Shown: positions 1 through 7,629 of the stretch, in pieces
How positions within the stretch are numbered: the first letter of the stretch is position 1
Layout of the letters: each line of letters opens with the position of its first letter
From: DATFJZ01 sp034660495
GTDB taxonomy: Bacteria; Desulfobacterota; Desulfobacteria; Desulfobacterales; Desulfobacteraceae
Length of the DNA stretch: 16,871 nucleotides
Assembly: GCA_034660495.1 (NCBI GenBank)
Contig: JAYEJJ010000131.1
Span: forward strand, 1 to 16,871
Direction of reading: 5' to 3'
Made by a program: the position numbers and the translations under genes
The notes under the pieces: model-generated
What the model was told of the DNA's origin: nothing
Seen by the model: only the letters and a program-made list of their open reading frames with translations
Database searches by the model: none

Positions 1-1
1 A

Positions 2-57
2 CCTATGCTGTTGCTCTCGATTAAGTGCTTTTCAAAAACGCATAGGCTGAAAAGCAC
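2..57. repeat. Two interleaved inverted repeats (pseudoknot-like)
   Basis: CCTATGC at 2-8 pairs with GCATAGG at 40-46, and GTGCTTTTC at 25-33 pairs with GAAAAGCAC at 49-57. The two pairings cross, so an RNA could form an H-type pseudoknot or switch between two stems. The 14-mer GTGCTTTTCAAAAA (25-38) recurs as its exact reverse complement at 12596-12609, which suggests a dispersed repeat family. No function can be assigned, and the sequence starts at the window edge, so it may be incomplete. Confidence 0.4.
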
Positions 58-77
58 ATCATAATCCGTCAATTCAT

Positions 78-100
78 CCCCTGAGCTAAAGACTCAGGGG
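78..100. mobile_element. IS200/IS605-like end hairpin (remnant)
   Basis: CCCCTGAG (78-85) and CTCAGGGG (93-100) form a perfect 8-bp stem around the loop CTAAAGA (86-92). The hairpin at 16754-16776 has the same stem length and the identical 7-nt loop with a different stem sequence (CCCCTCGG). Subterminal hairpins of this kind mark ends of IS200/IS605-family elements. No transposase gene adjoins it, so it would be a decayed end. The following TTTTCTT means it could instead act as a rho-independent terminator for a plus-strand gene left of the window. Confidence 0.4.
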
Positions 101-171
101 TTTTCTTGCCGGTTTTTTATAAAAAAAGAATATCCTATAGATGTCCTTGAATGACCTGATACATAAAGTTA

Positions 172-396
172 ATGCTCGCACGGTTAAGTTCCGCTGAAAG
201 CATGAATAAAATCGGCATCAAGTCATGCTGGGACTACTATAATATGAAAATCATCGCCATGACAGGATGGGGAGACCAGCCCGGATCACTGGCATCTGAA
301 GCAAAGGCTGATGTTGTGCTGTTCAAACCTGTTGATCTGTTTAAAATTGAAAAACTCCTTGTTCAGCTTATAGAAGGACATGTAGATAAAGAATAA
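172..396 (+). pseudogene. Response-regulator receiver domain, 5'-truncated remnant
   Basis: The 74-residue frame is the C-terminal half of a CheY-like receiver. KIIAMTGWG carries the conserved Thr of beta-4, and LFKPVDLFKIEKLL carries the conserved Lys-Pro of beta-5 and helix 5. The first half, including the phospho-acceptor Asp and the acidic pocket, is absent. A neighbouring frame at 141-197 reads DLIHKVNAR, which resembles receiver helix 3, so upstream frameshifts are likely. The next frame begins 60 bp downstream and encodes a sigma-54 AAA+ domain, so the pair was probably one NtrC-type regulator or a receiver beside one. The ATG at 172 has no clear ribosome binding site. It is most likely not a working protein, and the IS-like hairpin at 78-100 hints at what truncated it. 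Confidence 0.6.
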
Positions 397-455
397 TTTA
401 ATACAAGAATAACTGACAACTACCCTGTTAAATAAAAAAAAAGACTGCAGAAACC

Positions 456-1555
456 ATGAACTCACCCACACCAATAATCGGGGTCAGCAAACAGATACTC
501 AAGATCAAGGAACTGATTGACCATGTGGCAGATACCTGCCTGAACATAGTGATAACAGGAGAAACAGGAGTAGGAAAGGAAGTTGTGGCCCAGGCGCTCT
601 ATCTGGCCTCACCGCGTTCTTCCAATGCCTTTGTAAAGGTAAACTGTGCTGCTTTGCCGGAAACCCTGCTGGAAAGTGAATTATACGGGTATGAAAAAGG
701 CGCATTTACAGGCGCCCAGAAAAAAAGGCGGGGAAAATTTCAAATGGCCCACAAAGGGGTCCTTTTTCTTGATGAAATTGGAGATATGCCGTTTTCACTG
801 CAGTCCAAGATACTCCATGTGCTCCAGAGCGGTGAGTTCACTCCCCTTGGATCAGACCAGGATTTTCAGACAGATGCCTGGGTCATTGCCGCCACCAATC
901 ACCATCTGGAAGAAAAAATAAAACAAAATGAGTTTCGGGAGGATCTCTCTTACAGACTGAATATTATAAAGATCGATATCCCCCCCCTTTACGGGAAAGG
1001 CCGGAAGATGTTCCCCCCCTGGTTGAATATTATCTCAAGCGGTATGCCTCAAATTATCCCGGCAGAGAAATAGAAAAACCCAATAAAAAAACCATGACCC
1101 AGCTCAGTAATTTCCCCTGGCCGGGGAATGTAAGACAGCTTCAGAACTGCATCAGAAAACAGGTGGCATTAAATGACTGGAAAACAGTGATCGATGAGCT
1201 GGAAAACGAAGCCAGGGTGGCAGGGCTTTCCCTTAACCGGGCAGAGACAGATCAGAACTCATCCCAGAAAGCGTCTTCAACCCCTTCTCCTTTTATAGCG
1301 GAACTGCTTGATGTCTCAAATAATGCGGAAAACATCTTTGAGGATATTTCATTTAAAAAGATAAAGAAAAAAGCCATGGACAGGGTTGAAAAAGAGGTGA
1401 TCATGTATGTCCTTGAAAAAACAGCATGGAACCGGTCAAAAGCATCCCGCATTTTAAAAGTGAGCTACAAGACCCTGCTCTATAAAATCAAAGAGCTTGC
1501 CCTTGAGCCCGCTTCAACTGATCCCCATGGGGATGACAAGAACGCTGAGGCATAA
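456..1555 (+). pseudogene. Sigma-54-dependent transcriptional activator, frameshifted
   Basis: The first frame (456-1073) is a sigma-54-interacting AAA+ domain: Walker A GETGVGKE (residues 35-42), sigma-54 contact loop GAFTGA (82-87), Walker B LFLDEIGDM (about 103-111) and the arginine-finger region FREDLSYRLN. After the family-typical KIDIPPL the frame turns to non-homologous residues and stops at 1073. In the +2 frame from about 992 the expected continuation follows without a gap (RERPEDVPPLVEYYL, then FPWPGNVRQLQN) and runs through a Fis-type helix-turn-helix (NRSKASRILKVSYKTLLYKIKEL) to the stop at 1555. One lesion near the C run at 980-987 therefore breaks an otherwise complete activator. 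Its targets are unknown. A sequencing indel or slippage that restores the frame cannot be excluded. Confidence 0.75.
980..987 (+). repeat. C8 tract at the activator frameshift
   Basis: Eight consecutive C lie exactly where the AAA+ frame is lost. Family-consensus translation (IPPLRER) would need two C fewer, or one more base with an extra Pro. A second C run (seven) lies at 1013-1019 but is in frame with the consensus. Confidence 0.6.
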
Positions 1556-1906
1556 AACAACAATTGTCTGTTTTCATTTCTGCCTGCCCTGTATCACTCA
1601 ATTATCAAGAAAAGCCGAAGATAACTGCCCTGTTTTCCTGAAATTACAGATGGGAATTTAACAATTAAACAGAAAAACAGGTCAGGCTTGCGTCATGGGT
1701 ATTATCTGTGCTGTTCGGGTTTCACAACGGTTGTGATAGATAACGCCAACAACGCAGGCCCAACAAGGAAACTTTTTTTATAGGGGGAGGGCTTGACTGG
1801 CCATTTAATGGGTGACCCCTCCCAAAGATAACCGCCTTGAAGACGAACAACCCGATCATACAAACTGGCCTGCGCAATATACGTATATTGTTTTCTTCCA
1901 GATCCC
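1556..1906. other. Intergenic stretch without a supported gene
   Basis: About 350 bp between the broken activator and the CGGC-domain gene. An imperfect inverted repeat (CCTGTTTTCCTG near 1629 and CAGAAAAACAGG near 1671) has no following T run, so it is weak as a terminator. A minus-strand frame at 1702-1950 overlaps the 3' end of the CGGC gene and shows no recognisable domain. The only strong structure is the palindrome at 1875-1890. Confidence 0.5.
1875..1890. promoter_or_regulatory. Perfect 16-bp palindrome
   Basis: CAATATACGTATATTG is its own reverse complement. It sits 17 bp beyond the stop codon of the minus-strand CGGC gene. It could be a dimeric regulator site or a chance AT-rich palindrome; no promoter is evident beside it. 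Confidence 0.3.
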
Positions 1907-2272
1907 TTATGCAAAAATATCTGACGGTTTATAGGGGTGACACCCTTCAATCACTTCAACTCCGGCTTTGGCCTTAATTTTGCTGATCAAAACATCCTTA
2001 TACGGACAATGATCAACAATACAGGGCGCAATATGGACTTTGGTGACTGTTTCATCAACAGCCTTGTTCCACAACTTGACCTGGGCCAGACGGGTGACAA
2101 TGGTGGCCCCCGGGCAGTCTCCACAATTTATCAGTCCGATCAGCTCTGCATCCTTGTCCTTATAAGCTTCAAATTCTCCCACTCTTCGATTGAAACCGAC
2201 CATACACCGGCTGCATCCGATGCAGACATCATCCATGGCTTTTTTACATCCGACAATCAGAACCTTTTCCAT
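1907..2272 (-). CDS. CGGC-domain cysteine-rich protein
   Basis: A 121-residue cytoplasmic protein of the CGGC-domain family (a small Cys-rich family of anaerobes, thought to bind a metal or redox centre; role unknown). Visible cysteines are C9, C17, C20, C23 (CIGCSRC), the name motif as CGDC (C50, C53), C84 and C89 (APCIVDHCP) and C111 before His112. The second Gly of CGGC is Asp here. The start was placed at 2272, not at an upstream in-frame codon at 2359, because AAGGAGG lies directly before this ATG and the family alignment begins at MEKVLIVGC. The gene stands alone and points away from the serpin. A CsoR-type palindrome (2308-2322) and a hairpin (2341-2371) precede it, suggesting control. 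Family call is firm; function is not. Confidence 0.85.
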   Translation of the reverse strand: MEKVLIVGCKKAMDDVCIGCSRCMVGFNRRVGEFEAYKDKDAELIGLINCGDCPGATIVTRLAQVKLWNKAVDETVTKVHIAPCIVDHCPYKDVLISKIKAKAGVEVIEGCHPYKPSDIFA

Positions 2273-2307
2273 TTTACCTCCTTGCCGCCCCCCTGGGCAG
2301 CCCATTG

Positions 2308-2322
2308 ATACCCTGTGGGTAT
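2308..2322. promoter_or_regulatory. ATACCC-TGT-GGGTAT operator-like palindrome
   Basis: Two perfect 6-bp half sites separated by 3 bp lie 36 bp upstream of the CGGC-gene start. The shape (ATACCC facing GGGTAT) resembles operators of the CsoR/RcnR/CstR repressor family, which sense metals or persulfide. No such regulator is in the window, so the match is suggestive only. Confidence 0.4.
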
Positions 2323-2340
2323 AATTTAATAAAAACTGCT

Positions 2341-2371
2341 GCTGCATCCGGTTTTCCATGCGGAATGCAGC
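2341..2371. promoter_or_regulatory. Leader hairpin upstream of the CGGC gene
   Basis: GCTGCATCCG (2341-2350) pairs with CGGAATGCAGC (2361-2371), a 10-bp stem with one bulged A and a 10-nt loop. Read on the minus strand it is followed after five bases by TTTTTATT, as in a terminator; on the plus strand it is followed by TTTTC. It lies about 70 bp upstream of the CGGC start, between the two divergent genes. It may be an attenuator or a bidirectional terminator. Confidence 0.4.
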
Positions 2372-2559
2372 TTTTCATCTGCAAAGGTTAGCTTATGGAT
2401 AGCTAAGAACATATTATTTGTCAACAAAAGTTTTGTCAGCTCTTGAATCCCAAAAATTATGATTTCTTAAAAAACAATCAAAAGACTTGATCATTACAAT
2501 ATATTAGTGGTAATTTTATAAAAATATCCTTTAAAACAAAAATAAAAGGAGAAAAATAA

Positions 2560-4134
2560 ATGATGACTTTAAAAAAAATCATACCCGTTTTGTCAATTTT
2601 TTTTATTTTTTCAGTATCACTGGTATTTTCCGCTGTCCCCACAATTGATGAAACCCTTTGTGTTCATATCCCCTGCGCTTCTTTAAATAATAGTTACTAT
2701 GAAATTGATCTTGAACTTCTGGATACCAACCGGTCTCCATCAGAAAATTCGTTTATCTTCACACTGTCCTCCATCCGTGAGATACCTCCCTGTGACAACT
2801 GCATCAGAATTCAGGAAAACACCCTTGACATTGTTCTTCCAGAAATTCTTTTTGGCACCCAGACCTTTGCCCTTTCCCTTGACTGCTGCCTGAATCCCCC
2901 TGAAGCCATTCACTGGGAACTGAACAATATCTTTGAAGTTTCTGGTTCCGACGAAAACAGAAAACCGGCTGTCTTAAACGCTGATGAGGACCTGACAACT
3001 CTGGCCGACGGCCTCAACGGGTTTAACATGGCATTATACAACAAAATGAAAAAAGACGGTGAAAATCTGTTTTTTTCTCCCTACAGCATCTCTTCAGCCC
3101 TTGCCATGAGTTATGCCGGGGCTATTGGTGAAACAGCAGACCAGATCAAAAAAGTTTTACAATGTGACATGGCCTCTGATTCCCTTCATGCAGGATTTAA
3201 TTATCTGGATTCTGAATTTAAAAAAAGGGAAAACAATGCAATAGATAATGAAAAAAACGGATTTCGTCTGAACATCACTAACAATATCTGGGGTCAGCAG
3301 GGGTTCCCTTTTGTCAGCGAGTACCTGGATACCCTGGCCCTGTATTATGCTGCAGACCTTGCCCTGCTTGATTTTATAAATGATCCGGAAAACTCAAGAC
3401 AGATTATCAATTCCTGGATCAAAGACCAGACCCAGGACAGAATTGAAAATCTTATCCCCCAGGGAATCATAGACAGCCTGACAAGACTGGTGCTTACCAA
3501 TGCCATCTATTTTAATGCTGCCTGGGCATCTCCCTTTGAATCAGAGCGCACTGAGGAAAACTGCCTGTTTTACATTTCTGACGCAGAAACCGCATCCATA
3601 TCACTGATGGAGCAGACAGAGAGTTTCAAATATGCTGCTCTGGATGGAATTCAGGCGGTGGAACTTCCCTATGAGGGAAATGAATTGTCCATGGTGATCA
3701 TTTTACCGGACCAGGGCGCGTTCTCAGATTTTGAATCAAAAATGGACAACAAAGAAATCAATACGGTCATCAATGCCCTGTCAATAAAAAATGTTCATCT
3801 GAAAATGCCTGCCTTTGAATTGACCCCCGGAAATATCAGTCTTAATACAATTCTGCAGCAGATGGGAATGGTCCTTGCCTTTTCTCCGAATGCGGATTTT
3901 TCAGGTATTACCAAAGCCGCCGATCTTTTTATCAGCGATGTGATCCACAAGGCCTTTATCAAGGTAGATGAAAAGGGAACAGAGGCCGCTGCGGCAACAG
4001 CCGTTGTTTTCAAAGAAACTTCCATGCCCCTGGAACCCGTTGAAATGACAGTAAACAGGCCCTTTATCTTCTTTATACGCGATATTAAAACCAATGTTAT
4101 TCTGTTTACCGGAAAACTTGTCGATCCATCCTGA
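2560..4134 (+). CDS. Secreted serpin with N-terminal Cys-rich module
   Basis: A serine-protease inhibitor (serpin) of 524 residues. Residues 1-25 form a signal peptide ending FSA, so export is expected. Residues about 28-130 are a beta-rich module with C34, C39, C78, C81, C109 and C110, not part of a normal serpin. The serpin fold starts near residue 148 (LADGLNGFNMALYNKM), with NLFFSPYSISSALAMSYAGA and LVLTNAIYFNAAW as family motifs. The hinge EKGTEAAAATAV (E471 as P17) is the small-residue pattern of inhibitory serpins. Counting 17 residues places P1-P1' at Thr487-Ser488, although a shift of one or two is possible. C-terminal NRPFIFFIRD and FTGKLVDP are typical. AAAGGAG lies 7 bp before the ATG. 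It is monocistronic and convergent with the YdbH-like gene (11-bp gap). Target protease unknown. Confidence 0.92.
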   Translation: MMTLKKIIPVLSIFFIFSVSLVFSAVPTIDETLCVHIPCASLNNSYYEIDLELLDTNRSPSENSFIFTLSSIREIPPCDNCIRIQENTLDIVLPEILFGTQTFALSLDCCLNPPEAIHWELNNIFEVSGSDENRKPAVLNADEDLTTLADGLNGFNMALYNKMKKDGENLFFSPYSISSALAMSYAGAIGETADQIKKVLQCDMASDSLHAGFNYLDSEFKKRENNAIDNEKNGFRLNITNNIWGQQGFPFVSEYLDTLALYYAADLALLDFINDPENSRQIINSWIKDQTQDRIENLIPQGIIDSLTRLVLTNAIYFNAAWASPFESERTEENCLFYISDAETASISLMEQTESFKYAALDGIQAVELPYEGNELSMVIILPDQGAFSDFESKMDNKEINTVINALSIKNVHLKMPAFELTPGNISLNTILQQMGMVLAFSPNADFSGITKAADLFISDVIHKAFIKVDEKGTEAAAATAVVFKETSMPLEPVEMTVNRPFIFFIRDIKTNVILFTGKLVDPS

Positions 4135-4145
4135 CGTAACTACAA

Positions 4146-6665
4146 TCAGTCGAGCATCTGATTCAGACTGGTGCCGAATTTCAATACCCTGTTCAAGGGA
4201 AGTTTAAGATTCACGTCAATGGCGATGCCCTGAAAATGTGAACCCGGATGTGCCTCATCCACACGGACAAAACGGTTCACTTCCTTTTTATACACAAAGG
4301 GAAGATTTTTTTCCGGCTTGCCGTCAAACTTCATGTTGACCACAAGATCATCTTCAATGGTATTTAAATTCAGCTTTGCCCACTTGTAGGTATAGTTTTT
4401 CAACGCCTCGCCTGCAAGTTCCAGCTGGGAAAACTGCACTGAATCACCAGGAATACCTGATGTGAGAATGTCAGTGCCCATGATGCGTATGGTGCCCCCC
4501 TGCCCCGGGGTTGAGTAGAGAAACCCGTTGCTGAATTCAAGTCTTCCTTTGTTATAGGACAGGGGGATTTTTCCGTTTAAACTGCCCTGTCCCTCTGCCT
4601 GGAATGCACCGATCTCCTTTAAAATCTCAGACAGCCGCAACCGGTCGCAGTATAAATCAAGGGCGTATTCATCCTTTTGGGAATCAATCCTCAATGATCC
4701 TGTGGATACCGTTCCCTGGCACCATTTAAACCGGCAGGACTCGATGAGAAACGATCTGTCAGACTCAATATTATAAACAACCAAAGCATCTGTAATATGA
4801 ATATCATTGATGTCAATTTGGTCAACGCTCAATTTCTGACCTGGACCACTCTGCAGGGCAAAAATATTCCTGATCTGAACCTGGGTGTCAATCCCCTGAA
4901 TAGACAGATTCTCCTGGTCAAGAAACACTGATCCTCCGGACAAATCAAAGGTTAATCTGCCTGTTGTTCTGCCGTTGGTAATGTCCACCCTTCCCTGGGA
5001 TGAAGTGATAAACTCAAATTTCATATCTGAATTGTAAAATTTCCTTTTTAAAACATCAGATGAGATCCTTTGTTTATCTGTTTTAAAAGTTAAAGCCACT
5101 TTCAGGGGGTTGTCCGCTGTTAACAGATCCGCCCTGGAGGAAAAATTAAAGGACACGCTTTTTTCAGGGGAGATGAACATCCCTGTGATATCTGCCAGGC
5201 CGTTAACAAGAAACAGGCCATCAATTTGTTGAATGGTTCCTGTGATCTGCCCGAAATTTTCATTTTTAAGCGTGAGTTTTGATGCTGAAAACCGCCCTTT
5301 TTCTGTTTCACCTTTAGGGGGAAAGGTCAGGGGCAGTTCAAACTCCATATTTTCAATGCCTGCGCTGTATGCCTCAAATTCGGCACTGGCCCCGTAAAAG
5401 GCGGGAAACACCTTTAGTATATGTGAAAAATCTGATGAAACACAAACAGAGCCGGGAACCCTTATTCCGGGCCCTTTAAACTCAAAAAAAGGAGACCTGA
5501 TTCTGAAATCCGAAGAAACAATATTAAATTTTAACTCTCCGGGACTGTCTTGTGAATTAAGATCAAAACGCCCATGTCCTTTGATTTCGGGGCTTAAAAA
5601 ATTGACCCGGGTATCAGACTGAATGGCTGCAATACCTGAACAACCAGCAGTTATTTCAAGATCACCCTTAAGATCCGCTCCTTTGGCTTTAATTTCCAGA
5701 AAGGGCGTGTCAAGGCAGATTTCACTGCCCTTAAAAAAACTTAAGCAGATCGGGTGTTTGGTATTTATGTCAGCTTTTTTCTCCCAGTTTAAAACGGCCT
5801 GCCATTGGCCGCTGGTGCTTGCATCCGCGCTGAAGTTGAACTGGATATTCACAGGTTCCAGGTTTACATGCATAGATTCCGGGTTTTCAAAAATTTCCAT
5901 GGAAAACCCACCCTTTGCACGTATTAAAGGAGAGTTGTTTGCCTGGGTACTGTTGTTCCCGTTCATGTCAAAATATTTTGATTCAAGAAAACAGTGAACC
6001 GCTTTGAACCTTGTGTTTACACTATTGCCATGGAAAGATGCAAGGGTCACAGGTTCATCCAGGGTACAGGAAAAAAATGCCTCTGCCCTGCCCCTGGATT
6101 GTCTTTTCCTGACACTAAAACTGGCCTCAAAGGGAAGCGGTTTTTTTCTTCCTTTTACATTAAGATTTAAAATACCGTTCTGTACGACAATTTTCTCCGG
6201 CATAAATGGGAGGTTCAGAAGAACGCCCAGCCGGTCTTCAATTTTTTCAAGGGGTAACCCGTTTTCCTTGGAAGATGACGAAGGGGGTGAAAAACTGGAG
6301 GATGAAGCAGTATTTTGAAAATCATGAAGTATCAACCCGGAATCATCAATCCCTGCATTGATGTGAACCCCTGAAATCAAAAGGGTTTTGATCCGCCTGT
6401 TCAGAAGTGATTCAGGTGAATAATCAAGATGAACCCAGTCGATAAAAAGGGTTTTTCCCGTTGTGATCCCTGTGATATCACACCCTGACAAACCAATGCG
6501 GTTTATATGAATATTAAAGTTGTCAAACCCTTGAGTTCTGGTTATGATTTCTCTTATTTTTTTTTCAGCGAAACCGGGAAGAAAACCGCAACAGATCATG
6601 AAAAAAAACAAAAGGGCGAAAAAGACAAAGAGAAGATAAAATAAAGTTTTCCGATTAAAAATCAT
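4146..6665 (-). CDS. YdbH-like (AsmA-type) inner-membrane-anchored envelope protein
   Basis: An 839-residue protein with one N-terminal membrane segment (about residues 8-28) and a long periplasmic part of repeated short beta strands. The C-terminal region has the pattern of the YdbH / dicarboxylate-transport-like family: GQGSLNGKIPLSY, then GRLEFSNGFLYSTPGQGGTIRI and LNLNTIEDDLVVNMKFDGKP. E. coli YdbH is an AsmA-like bridge-forming protein implicated in phospholipid movement between the membranes; a similar role here is inferred. Its ATG at 6665 lies inside the end of the rhomboid gene (11-bp overlap), with no strong ribosome binding site, so translation is probably coupled. It is the last gene of the minus-strand run. 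E. coli YdbH has small partners (YnbE, YdbL) that are not seen here. Confidence 0.75.
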   Translation of the reverse strand: MIFNRKTLFYLLFVFFALLFFFMICCGFLPGFAEKKIREIITRTQGFDNFNIHINRIGLSGCDITGITTGKTLFIDWVHLDYSPESLLNRRIKTLLISGVHINAGIDDSGLILHDFQNTASSSSFSPPSSSSKENGLPLEKIEDRLGVLLNLPFMPEKIVVQNGILNLNVKGRKKPLPFEASFSVRKRQSRGRAEAFFSCTLDEPVTLASFHGNSVNTRFKAVHCFLESKYFDMNGNNSTQANNSPLIRAKGGFSMEIFENPESMHVNLEPVNIQFNFSADASTSGQWQAVLNWEKKADINTKHPICLSFFKGSEICLDTPFLEIKAKGADLKGDLEITAGCSGIAAIQSDTRVNFLSPEIKGHGRFDLNSQDSPGELKFNIVSSDFRIRSPFFEFKGPGIRVPGSVCVSSDFSHILKVFPAFYGASAEFEAYSAGIENMEFELPLTFPPKGETEKGRFSASKLTLKNENFGQITGTIQQIDGLFLVNGLADITGMFISPEKSVSFNFSSRADLLTADNPLKVALTFKTDKQRISSDVLKRKFYNSDMKFEFITSSQGRVDITNGRTTGRLTFDLSGGSVFLDQENLSIQGIDTQVQIRNIFALQSGPGQKLSVDQIDINDIHITDALVVYNIESDRSFLIESCRFKWCQGTVSTGSLRIDSQKDEYALDLYCDRLRLSEILKEIGAFQAEGQGSLNGKIPLSYNKGRLEFSNGFLYSTPGQGGTIRIMGTDILTSGIPGDSVQFSQLELAGEALKNYTYKWAKLNLNTIEDDLVVNMKFDGKPEKNLPFVYKKEVNRFVRVDEAHPGSHFQGIAIDVNLKLPLNRVLKFGTSLNQMLD

Positions 6666-7629
6666 TTTTGATATCTATCTTGAGAAAGAGATCTCCCCTG
6701 GCCGTTCCTGAAATCACTTTTCCCATACCGGCCAGCCTGAGTTTGGTATTCTGCCTGACTCCGGGAGGCACATTAACCCGGTAAACACGTTTGTAAAATC
6801 CCCAGGGAATATTAACAATCTTTTTTGCACCGGCAATGGCCTCAATGGATGAAATTTCCAGGGTGCCGAAAAGATCAGGGGAATGGTCCATTGCTTTAGG
6901 GGTAATCACCTGCAGTTTTGGGGTTTTTCGTCTTGGGGCCGCCTTTTTTATCTGTTTATCTGCGCCCATATCAGGAAGATAAGCACTTAATTTTAATAAA
7001 ATCATCCCGGAAAGAAAACCGCCCACATGGGCCCACCAGGCAATCCCTGACCCTGCATGGCTTCCTGCGGCATTTAAAAACTGCATGAAAAACCAGATGC
7101 CGAGAAAAATAAAAGCAGGTATCTCAATGAACCAGGGAATGATGATAATGGGGATAAGGGTTAAAATCTTTGCCCCGGGGTAGAGGAGAAAATAAGCCCC
7201 CATAACCCCGGCGATTGACCCGCTGGCACCTATTGTGGGGACAGCGGAAAAGGGGTTTAATAAAAAATGAAAAACACCGGAACAAAACCCGCATAAAAGG
7301 TAAAACACCAGAAATTTCAGGGACCCCAGGTGCTCCTCCACATTATCCCCAAAAATATATAAAAACCACATATTACCGAGAAAATGCCAGAATCCGCCAT
7401 GGAGAAACATATAGGAAACAGGCGATATCAAAAGATTGAACCCTGAAAACCACTGGGAAACTTCGGGTAGCGTATATTTGGCCGGAACCAGTCCGTAGAG
7501 ATATACAAATTGCTCCTGACCCGGTCCCATACCCATCTGGAACAAAAACACAACAACGGTGCACGCCATTACAGAATAGGTAGCAACAGGCACACTTCTT
7601 GAGTACAGGGTGTCCCTGATGGGTATCAT
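6655..7629 (-). CDS. Rhomboid protease fused to a DnaJ C-terminal-like domain
   Basis: A 324-residue intramembrane serine protease. The rhomboid core spans about residues 15-220 with HGGFWHFLGNM (H77, H82, N86), the catalytic GASG motif (Ser136) and the catalytic His in AHVGG (His201), all in membrane segments. After a basic linker (about 224-245) residues 255-324 match the substrate-binding C-terminal fold of DnaJ/CbpA: EAIAGAKKIVNIP, RVNVPPGVRQNTKLRLAGMG and ARGDLFLKIDI. No J domain or zinc finger is present. The tail would lie on one face of the inner membrane and could present substrates to the protease (inference). The ATG at 7629 overlaps the upstream stop as ATGA; the downstream YdbH-like gene starts within its last codons. 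Both halves are confident calls; the role of the fusion is unknown. Confidence 0.9.
   Translation of the reverse strand: MIPIRDTLYSRSVPVATYSVMACTVVVFLFQMGMGPGQEQFVYLYGLVPAKYTLPEVSQWFSGFNLLISPVSYMFLHGGFWHFLGNMWFLYIFGDNVEEHLGSLKFLVFYLLCGFCSGVFHFLLNPFSAVPTIGASGSIAGVMGAYFLLYPGAKILTLIPIIIIPWFIEIPAFIFLGIWFFMQFLNAAGSHAGSGIAWWAHVGGFLSGMILLKLSAYLPDMGADKQIKKAAPRRKTPKLQVITPKAMDHSPDLFGTLEISSIEAIAGAKKIVNIPWGFYKRVYRVNVPPGVRQNTKLRLAGMGKVISGTARGDLFLKIDIKNDF

Noticed and set aside
1629..1682. Terminator after the broken activator
   Set aside because: The stem is imperfect with a long loop, and no T run follows on either strand.
1702..1950. Minus-strand 82-residue frame overlapping the CGGC gene end
   Set aside because: No recognisable domain or good ribosome binding site, and it overlaps the well-supported gene in another frame.
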